Part shown: one piece after another, positions 1 through 13,300 of the stretch
How positions within the stretch are numbered: position 1 is the stretch's first letter
Layout of the letters: the number at the start of each line of letters is the position of its first letter
Source of the DNA: Asterochloris sp. CNOR1
Taxonomy: Eukaryota; Chlorophyta; Trebouxiophyceae; Trebouxiales; Trebouxiaceae
DNA length: 64,000 nt
Assembly: GCA_963969365.1 (NCBI GenBank)
Contig: OZ017750.1
Span: 2,976,001-3,040,000 of the forward strand
Direction: 5' to 3'
Notes under the pieces: model-generated
Database searches by the model: none
Seen by the model: the letters and a program-made list of their open reading frames with translations, nothing else
Told to the model about the DNA's origin: nothing
Position numbers and translations under genes: made by a program

Positions 1-364
1 GTGAGGCAGCACTGGTGCTGCTGGCAGTGCTGGAGACAGTGCGGATTGTGGCTGTCATGCTGTCTCCTATCACACCTGCTCTTGCTCAACGGGTCTACCT
101 GCAGCTTGGCATCAGTGAAGCAGAGGCTGGCAGTCTGCGCTGGGAACACGCTCAGTGGGGTGGTAAGTCTTGTGTCCATGTGCTGCGCTGCTGTGCACCT
201 GCCCTTTTGTCAGCCTGCCAGACCTGCAATTGTGGACTTCCTGTCAATGTTCTGTATTTGCAGGGCTTAAAGAAGGACAGCCTACTCCCAAGCCAACCCC
301 TGTCTTCCAGCGTCTAGAAGGCGATTTTGTGACTTTACCAGCAGCCACAGCTTCTGCTGCATGA
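1..364 (+). CDS. Methionyl-tRNA synthetase, C-terminal end (5' partial)
   Basis: Last two coding exons of a methionine--tRNA ligase, which charges tRNA-Met. Exon 1-162 and exon 264-364 are joined by a 101-bp intron (donor GTAAGT, acceptor TTTGCAG) in agreeing phase. The joined peptide reads SPITPALAQRVYLQLGI, then WGGLKEGQPTPKPTPVFQRL, the conserved end of the anticodon-binding domain in bacterial/organellar-type MetRS. No C-terminal EMAP/Arc1-like tRNA-binding domain follows: the stop comes shortly after the VFQRLE motif. This points to the short organellar-type enzyme, although the catalytic domain and any transit peptide lie outside the window. The stop is 132 bp from the convergent stop of the next gene. 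Confidence 0.85.
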
Positions 365-496
365 TGCAATAGCTTAAATGAGATAGCGAGACATGTCCAA
401 TGCATGAAAATTGACACCAGGCAGGAAGGTTTGACATTCAAATTTGGCGCTGTGCATGTCGAGAGAATAGCTATACTGGTTGGTTTGTGGCCCACC

Positions 497-1262
497 TCAT
501 GGATCCCACTGCAGAACATTAGTGTCTGCTCTTGCTGAGGCTGGGGCTTGGGCTGCTGCTGGGACCTGAACTGGCACTGGACTTGGCTTCCCAGCCAGCT
601 CCATCTGCTTTCTTGCTATGACTTCAGCTGCCATTCTCCAGCTTGCTTGCCGCTGCTTGGAATTGTCAATGTCACGGTTGCCTTTCATTTGCACCTTGGG
701 CACCTCCATCCCCATCTCCAGCAATTTCTGCGTGGCTCCAGTGCACTTGTCCCAGTACTTGACAGCTTTGTTCCACTTGTAGTCAAGCGGCTTGGTGCGG
801 TTGCCCCAGATCTTCCTGGGGTAGCCATCTAGCTGCACTGCATATCCCTCAAGCTGGCCATCACTGTTCAGCTTGGCCTGGATCCCAGGGGGCAGCTCTG
901 CTGGTGGCGACCAGTTTGGGTCTGGCTGCGTGCATGAAAGAGTGAAGTGAGAGGGCCAAACATGGTCATGCGGCGGTGGCAAGTGCACCAGCTGTGGGAG
1001 GCTACAAAGCAGTTGTTTAGAAGCCTGGCAAGACGCAGGCTGTGGGTTGCAGACCCACCAGGTTCTTAAGGTGCCTGTCCTGCCTGGGATGCTTGGGGTT
1101 TTTTCTGCGCTGCTCCCTGGCCTTCTGCTTGGCCTCTCTCTCCTCTTTTGTGACATGTTTCGAGTACTTGGTGCCAGTCCTCACCTGGATCTGCTCTGCC
1201 AGACCCATGCAGCAGCAGGGGAGGACGCTGGCTGAGGGCCTCAATATGTGCAGCCTCAGCAT
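497..1262 (-). CDS. Unrecognised basic protein, at least two exons
   Basis: I do not recognise this gene. Two minus-strand segments look coding. The first (about 1205-1055) is very rich in Lys/Arg/Glu (TKYSKHVTKEEREAKQKARE) and ends near a possible GTGGGT donor. The second (about 928-497) begins after a TGCACGCAG acceptor with PDPNWSPPAELPPGIQAKLN and holds a compact Trp/Tyr/Gly-rich part (GYPRKIWGNRTKPLDYKWNK), then a helix and an Ala/Pro-rich tail. The start is unsettled: Met at 1262 is one option, while an upstream Met at 1269 in another frame (MSDAEAAHIEALSQRPP) leads to a good GTGAGG donor and may be the true first exon. The 5' end faces the RFC1 start about 90 bp away, suggesting a shared promoter. 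The charged N-terminal part suggests nucleic-acid or ribosome contact, which is only a guess. Confidence 0.5.
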
Positions 1263-1348
1263 CGCTCACATGCCAGACTCACTTCAGATTCCTTTGCTGT
1301 GCTTTGCCCATAATTTTGCCCAGGTGCTGCTGAGGAGTCAGGACTGCA

Positions 1349-4300
1349 ATGGGTCGCGCAAGCACAAAACCTGCAGCTTCATCTCCGGCTGCCAAGAATG
1401 TGAGCCCACTATGCCTTGAAATCGGCAAAGTCATGTTTGCAGGCTTAAATGCTAAGATCTGCCTGCAGGATATCAGGCAATGGTTTGGCAAGCCAGCGCC
1501 AGGTAGGCCTCTGTTGCTTGGTGCATCATCTCCACTGTAGATCCCGCGCTGACATTGCTTTTGCCCCATGGTGCAGCTCACAAGCCAGCTCCTCAGCAGC
1601 CTGCGCCTGCAACCGCCAAGGTGATGCAAACCCAATCCAAGAACTTGGATCAGTGTGCGCATGTACCATGTCGCTCAGACTCCACCCAGTGTTTCTGGAT
1701 GGTGGCAATCAGTGTGGCCTTTGCCAAAGCAGGTCTGGGGTTTTCTGGAGCGGTGATGCTGCTTTGGAACCTTGCCTCCCATGCCAGTTGTGTAGCCACT
1801 TGACGTGAGGCCTGCCCATGCCTGCCAATTTGCCATACCCTCAGCCACCGCCATGAGCCTCAGCTTCCCCTTTATATTACAAGTGGCTGCAGGACTTGAA
1901 TGTGGAGGTGCACATCGCGCTGGGCATCATTGGATCCAATTATGACCCATCCTGTAACCTGACATGCTTCATTGATGCAGGCCTCAGATGTGGTAGCCTT
2001 GCCAGGAGAGGCAGCACATTATGCGGCATGTCCGCTCTGGACTCAGGGCTGCCACGAGCCCTCAGCTTCTCACTTTGTCATGCAGACCTCAGATGTGGAG
2101 GTGGACCTGACAGCAGATCTTGAAGAGGCCACGCCCCCCAAGCGCCAGAAGGTGGCTGCTTCCAAGTCCCCTGCTGCCTCGGCCAAGGTGAAGGCTGAGC
2201 CCAAGACGAAGCCCAAGGCGGAGCCCAAGGCCGAGCCCAAAACGGAACCCAAGGCAAAGCCCAAAGGCAAGGGCAAAGCCTCTGGCGACAAGCGAAAGCG
2301 TGGCAGGAAGAGCATTGATGCGAAGTCTGACGGCGAGGAGGATGACGAGAGCTTTGAGGTGGGTACTGCCCACCTTCAAATGCCTCTTGGCTGAGGCCTT
2401 GATGAAGACGCCTCTTGGCTGAGGGGTACGGTGCCATGCAGCTCGCCAGGGACTGAAGTCTCAATGCTGCTAGAGGGGGGGCCCTGTGCCTTTGGTTATA
2501 GGCTAAAACCTCTGCAGCACAAGAGGTGTCAGGGGGCTAAAGTTGATGAGGGAGGGATAAGTCATGACCTAAACAGGGCCCACCCGACTTTGGCTGTACA
2601 ATGTCCAATAGCATGCTTCATGGGCCTGGCACATTCTTGGGGACAAGTCTTGACAGCAGAAGAGCTGTGAGCAGCAGCCTTGCCAAGGCTCAGGCTCTTG
2701 AGCAGTGGGACTCAGAAGCCTCTCAGCCCGTCCAAGTGGGGCTGGGGGACGATTGAGGTATGTATTTCCAAGCAAGATAGACAGGCAAGATGGATCAGGA
2801 TGAGCCCTGGCCCTAGCCACAGCATGTCTGGGCAGTAAAACTGGGTTGTCTCCATAGGTCCCAGTTGTTGAGTCGTTGGTGCCACAATCAATGCAAGGGA
2901 CTTGCAAAGCAGCTTCTGCCGGGCCCCAGGGTGCTGTGGGCTGATCAGCCTGCAGTCTGTGGCTGGCCGCAGGAAGTCTAGAGGCTGGCCAAGTTTGAGG
3001 TTGTTGTGACTAGCACAAGGCTGCAGCGAATTGAGCAAGCACCGCGGGCCGCTGCCCTGTGTCACCAGACAAGCAGCCGGTGTGCTTCACAGACATAGCT
3101 GTCCTAGATGTGCATGCAAGCAGGCTGGACATCCATTTTGGGCGGGCAGTAGCATCATGCGTGCGAGTGAGGTCATTTCCGTGGGTGCAGTGCCTGCCAG
3201 CTGCCGGCATCAGCAGGCACTTCACCCACTGGCGGCAGCTAGCAGTGCTTTGCTGGCGCTTTGTGGCTGCAGGCAGTGGCAGGTATAGCGCCAGCAAGGG
3301 CCTTTTGCAGGCAATGTGTACACAGGCAGTCTGCCAACCTGTGCACCCACTCACTGGCTGCAGGCACCTGGCAGCACCGGGATTGGCAAAGCCAAACTGT
3401 TTTGCTGGTCAAAGTCCGTATTTGCCAAAGGCTGCTGCACCTGGCTGACTGCAGGTGTCGCCAGGCACTGGAGTGGCCAGTGCCAGCGAGTCTTTGGAAG
3501 TGGAGTTGGATGATGACTATGCTATGGAGGTGGACGAAGAGTCCAAGCCTGTGCAGAAGGCAGCCAGCAGGAAGCGCAAGTCCAGGTCAGTGTGCATGAC
3601 GTGTCTGAGTTGGCGCTGGATCTGAGTAGAAGGCAGCCAGCAGGAGGCACAGGCTGTGCTGCAAGCCTCTGCTTTCGTGTCATATGACAGATCAATGCAG
3701 ATTGTGGTGTTGTGGCAGTGCAGGTGAGCCACTTTCTGCTTCACAGATGAGGATGCTGCTTGCGAAATTGCAGGAGGGGATGTGGCAGTGCCAGCAGCAG
3801 CTGAGGCGCAGAAGTGCTGTCTGCACACCTCTGATGTGCCCCAACAGAGCATTGTTAGGTTTGCAGTTGGGTACAGGCCTGAAGAACCACTTCAAGTGCT
3901 CCTCTGGAGCATCTCACCTCAAGGCATACAGGCAGCCCATCCTGAGGCTGTGCTGCATCGGAACCACCACCCTGCTTGTCTGCAGGTCTGAGACTTCAGA
4001 AACTGCATCTCAGGCCAAAAAGACGCCTGCCAAGAAGACAGGCGCCAAGAGGACAGGCGCCAAGAACACTCCTGGCACTGCCAAGAAGGTGAGACATCCA
4101 CCCCTGAGGCACAGCACAGGTGCCATGGCAGGCCTTGCAGCAGGCCAGCACCTCCCCTGGTCCCCCTGTGGCTGGCTGCTTCTGGCAAAAGGGTGGCCTG
4201 CTGTGTGCTAATGTACATCCATACACCCTGCCTGTTGTCCTGATGCGGTGGCATGTGTCCCCCACTTCAGGAACCCTTACGCCTGATGCCTTTGCTGACA

Positions 4301-7300
4301 TGCCTGAGCCCGTTGGTGCAGCAGCACCTTTCAAGACAACTGCTGCTGCTGCAGTCCACCTGCTGTGTGCAGCGTTGCTGATGCAGACCACATTGTAAAG
4401 TGTCATGGAGAGTGCCTCCATCCTGCATACCCCTAATTGAGTTGAGCTGCTAAGAGAGACGCAGGCATGGCTCTGGCTGGGCTGGCTGCAGCCCATCACC
4501 AGGAGAAAGGCATGCTGATGTGCTGCAGCATGCTGCGCACTAGTCAGCAAAGTGTCCTGATGCCCCCCAGGCCTTTGCAGACAGGCTCGCACTTACCATT
4601 GCTGCTGCAGGCCACTACCAAAGGGAAGAAGAAAGAGGCAAGTGAGGAGCCAGAAACTGCTGCAGCAATTGCGGCTGTGGATGCAGCAGCTCTGCTACTG
4701 CCCCCAGAGGAGGGAGTGAAGTTTACGAGGCTGCCAGAGCAGGCGGCTGGTGGCTACGGGGGTGGTGCGGGTGGGGATGCAGTGGAGCCCCCAAATCATG
4801 GAACAAAGGCAAGCAATTCCAGGGTCCACCACATGATAGCCAATGCTGCAGTTGCGGCTGCTGCTGCTTGCTGGTGTTGAAGCTGCTGTATGGCAGCTAC
4901 CCCTTGCTGCTGCTGCACCGACAGATCAGTCAGCTCACCGCTTGCGCTGCCGCTAGCCCCCGCACCTTCATGAGCCTCGAGCAAGGTCAGCTCAGCGCAC
5001 GGCTTTAGGCCCCCCTGCTCGGCCTGATGAAGTCTTGCTCCAACAGTGCTTGGTTATAAGAGGCGCTCAGCTGATCGGCTGCCAGGGTGGCAATCTCCAG
5101 CAGCACGGTCTTGCGCCGCACCCTGTCAGGCACACCCTATCAGGCACACCCCTACCGCCTCCAGAGGTCTGCCTGGCAGCCATTCCCCTTCTGCGGAATG
5201 AGTACCCTAATGACCTGCCACACCTTCTTGTTGGCTGAGGCACGGTGACGTGATGTGGCTCACAGCAGACGCTTCCGGCTCACAGCTGTGCCATCTGCTG
5301 CTGCAGACGTACCCTCAGGGTCACCCTGAGTGCCTAAAGGGCAAACGCTTTGTCATCTCAGGGACGCTGGACTCCCTGTTCCGCCATGAGGCCACAGACC
5401 TCATCCAGAAGCACAGCGGCCGCGTCACGGGGTCCGTCAGTGGGAGCACCAGCTTCCTGCTGTGTGGGGAGAGCACGGGCAACTCCAAGTACAACAAGGT
5501 GGGCACCAGCTTCCCAGTGTTTGGGCAAGAGCACATGTAGCTTCAAGAATGTTGTGCTAAGGGTTCACTGCAGCTTAGAAACAGTATCCTGTCCTTGGAG
5601 TGACTGTAGGGGTGCTGGGGGTTGATGCCTTGGGCATGACGACTTAGGCACGCCTGCCAGGCAGCAAGTCCTGCGGTCGGGACAGGTGCTCATTGGGACA
5701 CTTGAGTATTGAGTACGCCATTCTTCCCTTGTGCTGGTGAGGTGCATAGCTTGGTGTTGCCCGCATGTGGCAGATGCAGACGCTCTCACGAGGACGCTTG
5801 CCCTTAGCATGCCATCGCAGATACATGCTGTCGGAGCCACAAGTCTGCAGCCAGACTTGTGGCTGTCTGCCTGCGCAGTACAAGCCAGTGTGCCTGGGCT
5901 AGCCAGGCAGGGCCTCTTGACAGCATATGCTGAGTTCAAGCTATTTGGCTGCAAGTCAACTGTTTGCGCCAGTGGCACCCTGCTTGTGGCATGCCAAGGT
6001 TTCCAGAAAACATGGCCTGCCACAAACAGGGCTTCTTGCATTCCATGCTTGAGAGGAGATGGTGCAGCTGTGTGACAGGGAGGCCTGCTGTCACCGATCT
6101 GCCATCCAAGCAGAACTTGTTTTTACACTGCATCTGCAGGCGCAGGAGAAGGGTGTGAAGCTGATTGATGAGGAGGGGCTGCTGTCGCTGCTCAGTGCTG
6201 CCCCTGCGCCGGCAGTGCCGGCTGGGGGCGGCAGCCCTGGGGCCTCAGCTCCCTCCAAAGGCGCCAGTGCTGCCCCTTCGGCAGCACCAGCTGCACTTGC
6301 ACCTGCACCGCCCACACAAGGTGGGCTGCTGCTGCTTGGAACTTTAGGGCACCAAGCCTGTCTCTGTGGCAGCTAGCTGCACAATCACTGTCCAGCAATT
6401 CCACTGCTGCTGCCGCCCAGAATCTTGGGCATGAGGTTACCAGGGTCTCCCTTTGGTGTTTTGGAAGTGCACTATTGGCTGCACAGCATCAGTGGTCACC
6501 AACTCTGTACAGACGGATAGCCCCCCTGACAGATGTTGTCCAAGGCGCCTATTGGAGCTGTTGCAGCTGCACCTGGGGCATGTCGACCACCCTCCAGCAC
6601 CATATAGACACACCAATTGAACACTGTCCATGTAAAGCAGTTGCCCAGCCAGTTCCTATACAACTCCACCCAGACTTCTGCAGGGCCTGCAGGCAAGGCT
6701 GCCTCAGCTGGACCAAGCCCCAGGCCCAGCATGGCGGCAGGACCCAGTTCTAGCAAGGCCGTGCCGGCATCCAGTGGGCGGCTGTGGGTGGAGACGCACA
6801 AGCCTGGCAGCGCCAAGGAGCTGGTGGGCAACCCTGGGGCCATTGGAAATCTCAGGATCTGGCTGCGGAACTGGTAAGGCATCCACTCAGGACAGGGCTG
6901 CACGCGGGGGCCGTACCAACCCGTCTGTGCTGTCCATGTTGAGCCTTGCCATCTGCAGAAGTCAGCTGCCAAACTGGTGAGGTATTTCAACCTTCTCAGG
7001 ACTTTGCAGTTAGTGCTGAGCCAAACAGAACTACAAGGCTCGATTGCAAACTGTGTATGCTGGAGCAGGTGAAAACCTTGTAGATCACCCCCTGCTCAAT
7101 GCGGTATTGGTTGCTGACTATCTGAAGCAAGCCTGAGATTGTACTGCAATGTTGTGTGTTGCTGACTGTCCAGGCCCCACTGCAGGGAGAAGACTCACAT
7201 GCAGGGGCAGAGCGCGCCAGAGGCCAAGGGAGCGGCCAAGAGTAAAAAGGATCTGGGCAAGAAGGCAGTGCTCATCAGTGGGCCTCCCGGCATTGGGAAG

Positions 7301-10300
7301 ACCAGTTCTGCAATGATCATCTGCAGGTGGGCTAGCTAGGGCGGCCTGTTGTCCTGCACTGGTGCATAATCTGACATCTGCCTTTCACAGCCTCCTGGCT
7401 CACATTATGGAGTGCAGCTGCCTTGCAAAATGCCGGCCTGGGCTGATCAACATGAAAGATCCCCTGCAGCCCACCAGTCAGGGCACAAAGCTGAGGCCAG
7501 CGCTGCTGAGTGTGCCCCCTCTGCAGGGAGCTTGGGTTTGTGGCGGTGGAGGTCAACGCCTCAGACACGCGCAACAAGTCCGACAAGAGCGCGCTGAAGG
7601 GGGTGGGGGGCAAGCTGTCCAACAGCATACGGGAGATGGCCACCAACGCCTCGCTGAACATGAATGTGGAGCAGGCAAAGGCAGACAGGGACAAGGTGAT
7701 ATGGGCCCCCAGTGCATGCAGGTTGCAGCACCAACGCTGGCACATGCTGGCAGATGTTGGCAGTTGGTGATTGATGGCAGGAAGAAAGTGTGTGGTGCCA
7801 GTGGGTCGGTGCAGGTGTACAAGTAGGATGTTGTGCCACTTAGAGCATGGCGTATCACCACCGGCAGCATATATACCTTACAGAGCATGCACTCAGCCTC
7901 CCAAACACTACCTGGGCCTGCCAGGGTGACGACCCTGCCTGCTGCAGACTTCCTCCTGGTGCACGTCTGGCGGGCGCGCCCTGCACTGTCGTGTATACTC
8001 ACAGCCTCTCCTGAGCCCCCTTGTCATAATCGCTGGTAGTGTTGCGGTGTCACTTTGCAAGCTGTAGCTGAGTCAGGGCTGCCCCCTGAGTCTGGGCCTG
8101 CCGACCGCCCTCCCATTGCTTCTGGCCCCCAAAACAGAAGTCGCATGACACACCCCCTGCAGGTGTGTCTGCCGCTCCGGGACCCACGCACCCCCTGCCC
8201 TGCAGATGGTGCTGGTGATGGACGAGGTGGATGGCATGTCAGGGGGCGACCGCGGCGGGGTGACTGACCTGATCGACACCATCAAGCGCTCCAAGGTGCC
8301 CATCATCGCCATCTGCAATGACAAGTACAACCAGAAGCTCAAGTCCCTGCGCAACCACTGCTTGGAGCTGGAGTACAGGTGGGCTGGCAGCCAGGAGTGC
8401 AGGAGGGGCGTGGTGTTGGGCTTACACATGCATTGAACATGGCCAGGCTGCAGTCGACAATGTTGTCACATGCCTGTGAACCCACTGCCTGGAGGTGGAA
8501 GTCAGCTGGGGCAGGCAGGTGGGACTGCAGTGAGCATAGTCTGGTGCAGAAGCGATTGCTGTTTCGCATCACAAAGCATGTCACACATTTAAACCAGGAG
8601 AGGAAACGCCGCAAGCACAAGGCCAGACAGTCCCTGATGCTGCAGGAAGCCCACCAAGGATCAGATCATGAAGCGCATGAAGACCATCTGTGAGGCTGAG
8701 GGCCTGCAGGTGAGACGAGCAAATGTGCTACCTGGTAGCCAGAGCGCCCTTGCCTCTTCTTCCTCCCCTCTAAGCTCCCTCCTGCACTAATGCAATGCAA
8801 GGCTGCGCAATCCCTGGCTGAAGCACCGCAGCAGCGTGCGCTAAGCTGTTGTCTGGCTGCACACGGCCGACATTGAGGCCAGCAGAACGCAGCGCCGCTG
8901 CACACAGCCACCCACTCTTGTGCTGGGGTCCTTGTCTGCTGCTGCACACAAGACCCCCCCCCCTTTTGCTGATGTCCACCTGGGGTGGCAGGTGACGGAC
9001 AGCACCCTGATGGCTCTGGCTGAGGGCGCCAACTGCGACATCCGCCTCGTGCTGGGGCAGCTGCAGATGGTGCGCCTGCGGGCGCGGGCACTCAGCTACG
9101 ACGAGGTCAAGGTGGGTCACCTAGGCTGAGAGAGGTGCACGATGCTTTCCTCCCTGCAGCATATCGTACCAGGGTCCTGAGCACATAACAGCACCAGACA
9201 AGTTGCTTGGTACCACTTCATCATGGGCCAACCCATACGCACCCACAGCTTCATGGAGTAACTGATGCATCAGTCAGCTGTTCACTGACGCAGAAGGCCA
9301 CGAGCCTGTGATGGGGTAGGGGCACTGGGGTCCTCTTCTCTGGGGGAGTGGGTGTGTCTCTTGTCGCTGCTCAAGTATTGGGTGGCCTGCCAGTTGTCTA
9401 CATGCTGTGAGGTTGAGCTGGGCCATCACGGTCTTCACGCATGCACACACAAACACACATTCAGGCAGGCATCTACAGCAGTTGTTGTGCTTCTGTTCCC
9501 GCTGGAAGGGCAAGATACGCTGGGCAGCCATTGTGAGACATGCTTCTTTTTGGAGGAAGCCCTTGGCAGCAGGCTTGGAGCAGCACTTATGTCTCTGCTG
9601 CCTGAGCTGCTCTTTGCCAAAGCATGTGCTGGCAGGCATGTCTCCCTTTGCCACCGCCCGCAAGCTGCCAGAACACATTTATTGCTCTGATATATAGACT
9701 CTCACTCCAGCATAGAATCCTTTGTGCTGCTGCTGTAGGGCAAGCTTGGTACCAGCAAGGACGCGGACATGTCTCCCTTTGACGCTGCCCGCAAGCTGCT
9801 GGAGACCAGTTCAATGCACCTCTCCATGTCGTCCAGGACGGACCTGGTCTTCCAGGACGACTCGCTAGTACCCCTCCTGGTGCAGGAGAACTACCTCAAC
9901 CACCGGCCAGCGCCGGCGACTGATGACAGGACACGCCTCAAGGTGAGAGGCGAGTGTGCAGGCAAGGCCCAAAGCCAGCCGTGTTGCTGTGCAGGCAGGC
10001 TTGCCTGGTCAGCAACACCCCTTGCATGTGGGCTTGCAGCAGCCCAGGGTCTCCTGGGACTGAGTTGACGCAGCAGCATGCAGGCTGTGGCGCTCTTGGG
10101 CTCTAGGCTGTGTGGCTTGCCTGCTTTTGACTACATGTCTGTGGGGCATGCTGGTGCACCTCCTGGTGCAGTCTGTACCACCAGCAAGGGTCAGCAACAG
10201 ATGACAAACAATGTGCTTGGGGTGAGAGTTGTGGGTGCAGGCAAGGCTCGCAGGCAGCAGGCTTGCCCTGCTGTCGGGCTTTCTTGCAGCTCAGCGCTTC

Positions 10301-13300
10301 TTCGTAAGTGGCCCTCCTGCCTGCCTGTGTGGGCGGCAGCATGTGGCCTGTGGAGGTGTTGGGCTCTAGTATGTGTGGCTTGTCTCCTGCGCCATCTGGC
10401 TGCATTTTTGCAGGCTGCTTTGGTGCCCGACCACCTCCCTCCCCTCCCACCATCCCCTGGGGGCACAAAGACTCTTCCCAATTGAGACCTGATGAAGACA
10501 GTAGGCGCTTTAAGCCAGAATATAGGGCTGCATGCGACGCGGTGGCTCCAATGGTCACAAGGAGGGTGATGCAACGCTGCCTTGGCGTGAAGCAAATTGC
10601 CACCATGCTGTTTGCAGACTGCTCTGGCTCTTGATAGCCTCATGTGGCTGCAATGCAGCAGCACGCTGAGTGAGGCAGAGGACACTGTACAGCAGACACC
10701 AGGCTTGCCAGCTGCTATGCCCACACTGAGTCAGGCCACCAGCAGCGTGGTGTTTTGGGTCAGATCTGGACTTTGTCTGCAGTGTTTTCAGGGTGCAAGG
10801 CAGCAGATGGCCAGCTCTCCATGCCCCTGCACTGAGTAGGGTGTATGAGCAACTGGCTGCTCAACCTCTGCAGAGTCCATGCCCCAGCAGATGTCCAGTC
10901 TTGCTCGATTACTCCATTGCTTGCCCTGCAGTTCATCGCCAAGGCAGCAGACCTGATCAGCGATGGAGACCTGGTCAACCGCCAGGTGCGGCAAAAGCAG
11001 AACTGGGGGCTGATGCCCTTTGCGGCCATCATTGGCAGCGTGGCCCCAGGTGTCTACATGAGGGGCATCCGGGAGATATTTGGGCTGTACCCAGGGGAGG
11101 CCAACTTCCCGAGGTGGGATATGATGGGGTCACAAAGAGGTGCAGCCTCAGTCAGGCACAGCTGTTGGGCCGGCACTGCGCTTTTCCTGTACCATCGTCC
11201 CCAGGCGCTGCTGCGGGTCAGCGGGCTTGAGCTTACCCAGGCATCTGCATGTATGACTTTTCATGTAGCGGTGCCGTGCGGGAGATGTTCCAGCTGTTCC
11301 GTGGAGGTCCTCATTTGACAGGTTCCAGCTGATCCAGCGATCCTCAGATGCATGGGCGAGTTGCTGAGGTCCCAGCGGGCTTGCACCTGGCCATCACATG
11401 TGTGATGTGTACCTATTGACTGGACTTGGTGGACCCGGGCATCAGCAGAACCGCAATTGATCTCCAGCTGTAGCCAGGCGAAACCAATCATCAGAGGGGG
11501 CCCAGCCAACATTTTGGCCAACAAGCCGGTGGGGTTGCACATGTCCGGCAGGGGGAGAGGTTGCATGCCACCCTCAGCTTTGCTCCCAGCAGGTTCAGCT
11601 TGTGGGTGAAACAATACAACAGCGCGGGAAGGCCGCTGCTGTCCTGGGACCCCAGCTGTCCCTGCCTGACCATTTCCCAACCTGGGTGGGGCAGTACAGC
11701 AGTGCAGCCTAACAGCAGTCATCCTGAGGCCCCAGTTGTCCCTGCTATCTGGGATGCCCCTGTGGCTGGGTCCGAACAGTAGCACAGGGAAGCAGTGCTG
11801 CCTGCTGAGGGAGCCAAATGTCCCTGCACATTCAGGGGTGGTTGGGCCAGACTGTAGCCAGGCTGTAGCCAGACGCTGTGAAACTGGAGGACCCCAACTG
11901 TCCCTGTTTTGCAGGTTCCCCGTGTGGCTGGGGCAGAACAGCAGCGCAGGGAAGCAGCGGCGCCTGCTGGGGGAGCTGCACACGCGCATGGCCAGCAGTG
12001 GGGCCTTCCAGGGGGACCGCTCAGCGCTGCGCCTGTCCTACCTGCCGGTGCTGCGGCGCACGCTGCTGGCGCCCCTGGCGGAGCATGGGAAGGAGGGTAT
12101 CGAGGCTGTGGTGGAGGAGGTCAGCTCAGTGGCTGTCTTCTGTTCACCCACATGCTGGGACGGCCACAGTGCATATACAAGGAGGCCTGTAGGCACTCAT
12201 GCCTGTGATTGTCTGCACAATGCTAAGAGATCAAGTGCTGAGACCAGACACATGCAGCAACCTGTGTTGCCACCTACGGATCTTGCCTGCTTTGAACGTT
12301 GCTCTGGCCGCCCTGCACCTGCCAGTGCTGCATTGCACGCTGCCGGCACCCCGGGTAGACTACAGGAGGGAGGGAGTTGAGACTGTGGCGGGGTGAGGTC
12401 AGCTCACATGCTGTCTTTGTTGGCTTGCTCTTTAGACTGACAGCTAGGCCAAGTTCAACCACAAGTACAGCTATTGGATCGAGGTGAGGGGGCTCCTGTG
12501 CGCGTCGGCTGCCCAGCGTCTTGCAATCCCTGTTCAGTCGAATTGCTTGCCAAGCAGGGCACAGCAGTATGCCCACCAGGCAGACCATGCGCCTACCCTT
12601 CCTCAAGGAGCGCCAGTCTGATCTGGACTTGGTGGCATGTAGCCCTGCCAAAGACACATGTCAAGGCAAGTGCACGCAGGGCACTGCCTAGCCCAGGACT
12701 GTCAGTAAGCCTCAACTCCACGGGTGAATGGCTGACACCAGTCAAGACTCACATCGGTGCAAGACACCCAGCACAGCTCCCTCAGTGTTGCCCACCTTCC
12801 TCCGATGCCCACCGCTGCTGTCCCTGTCTGAAGATGCATGGGTACTGCTTGGCCCGGGACGACGTCGACTTCCTGCTGGATGTGACCAAGTTCAAGACCA
12901 AACAGGACTGGGGTGAGGATCCCATGAAGGAGGTGGACACCCAGACCAAGTCAGCCTTCACCAGGTAGGATGCAATGATACGTGACACAACTGCTGCTCT
13001 GAGAACTGAGGCCGTGACCTGGAAGCACTGCATGTGATGTCAGCCGTCACTGACTGGGAGACACTGTCCTCTGGGACTGGCAGCCACACGCTCAACAGAG
13101 AGGACAGTCTGCAACAACGGGTCCAGGTCCTGCTCATCGTCTGCACAGGAGCCACTTGCCCCGAGCCCGCAGACAAGAGCCTTGCGTTTGAGCACAGGCC
13201 TTACCAAAGCACGCTTCTGCAAAGCACGTTGCGGCCAATGTTTGGTGATCTTTCAGCGATGAGCCGCCTGCCTGGTTCATGGGAGGCACAGCAGCTCATG

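Noticed and set aside
11261-11989. 242-codon minus frame in an RFC1 intron
   Set aside because: Its internal repeats come from the tandem decayed exon copies on the plus strand, not from a gene.
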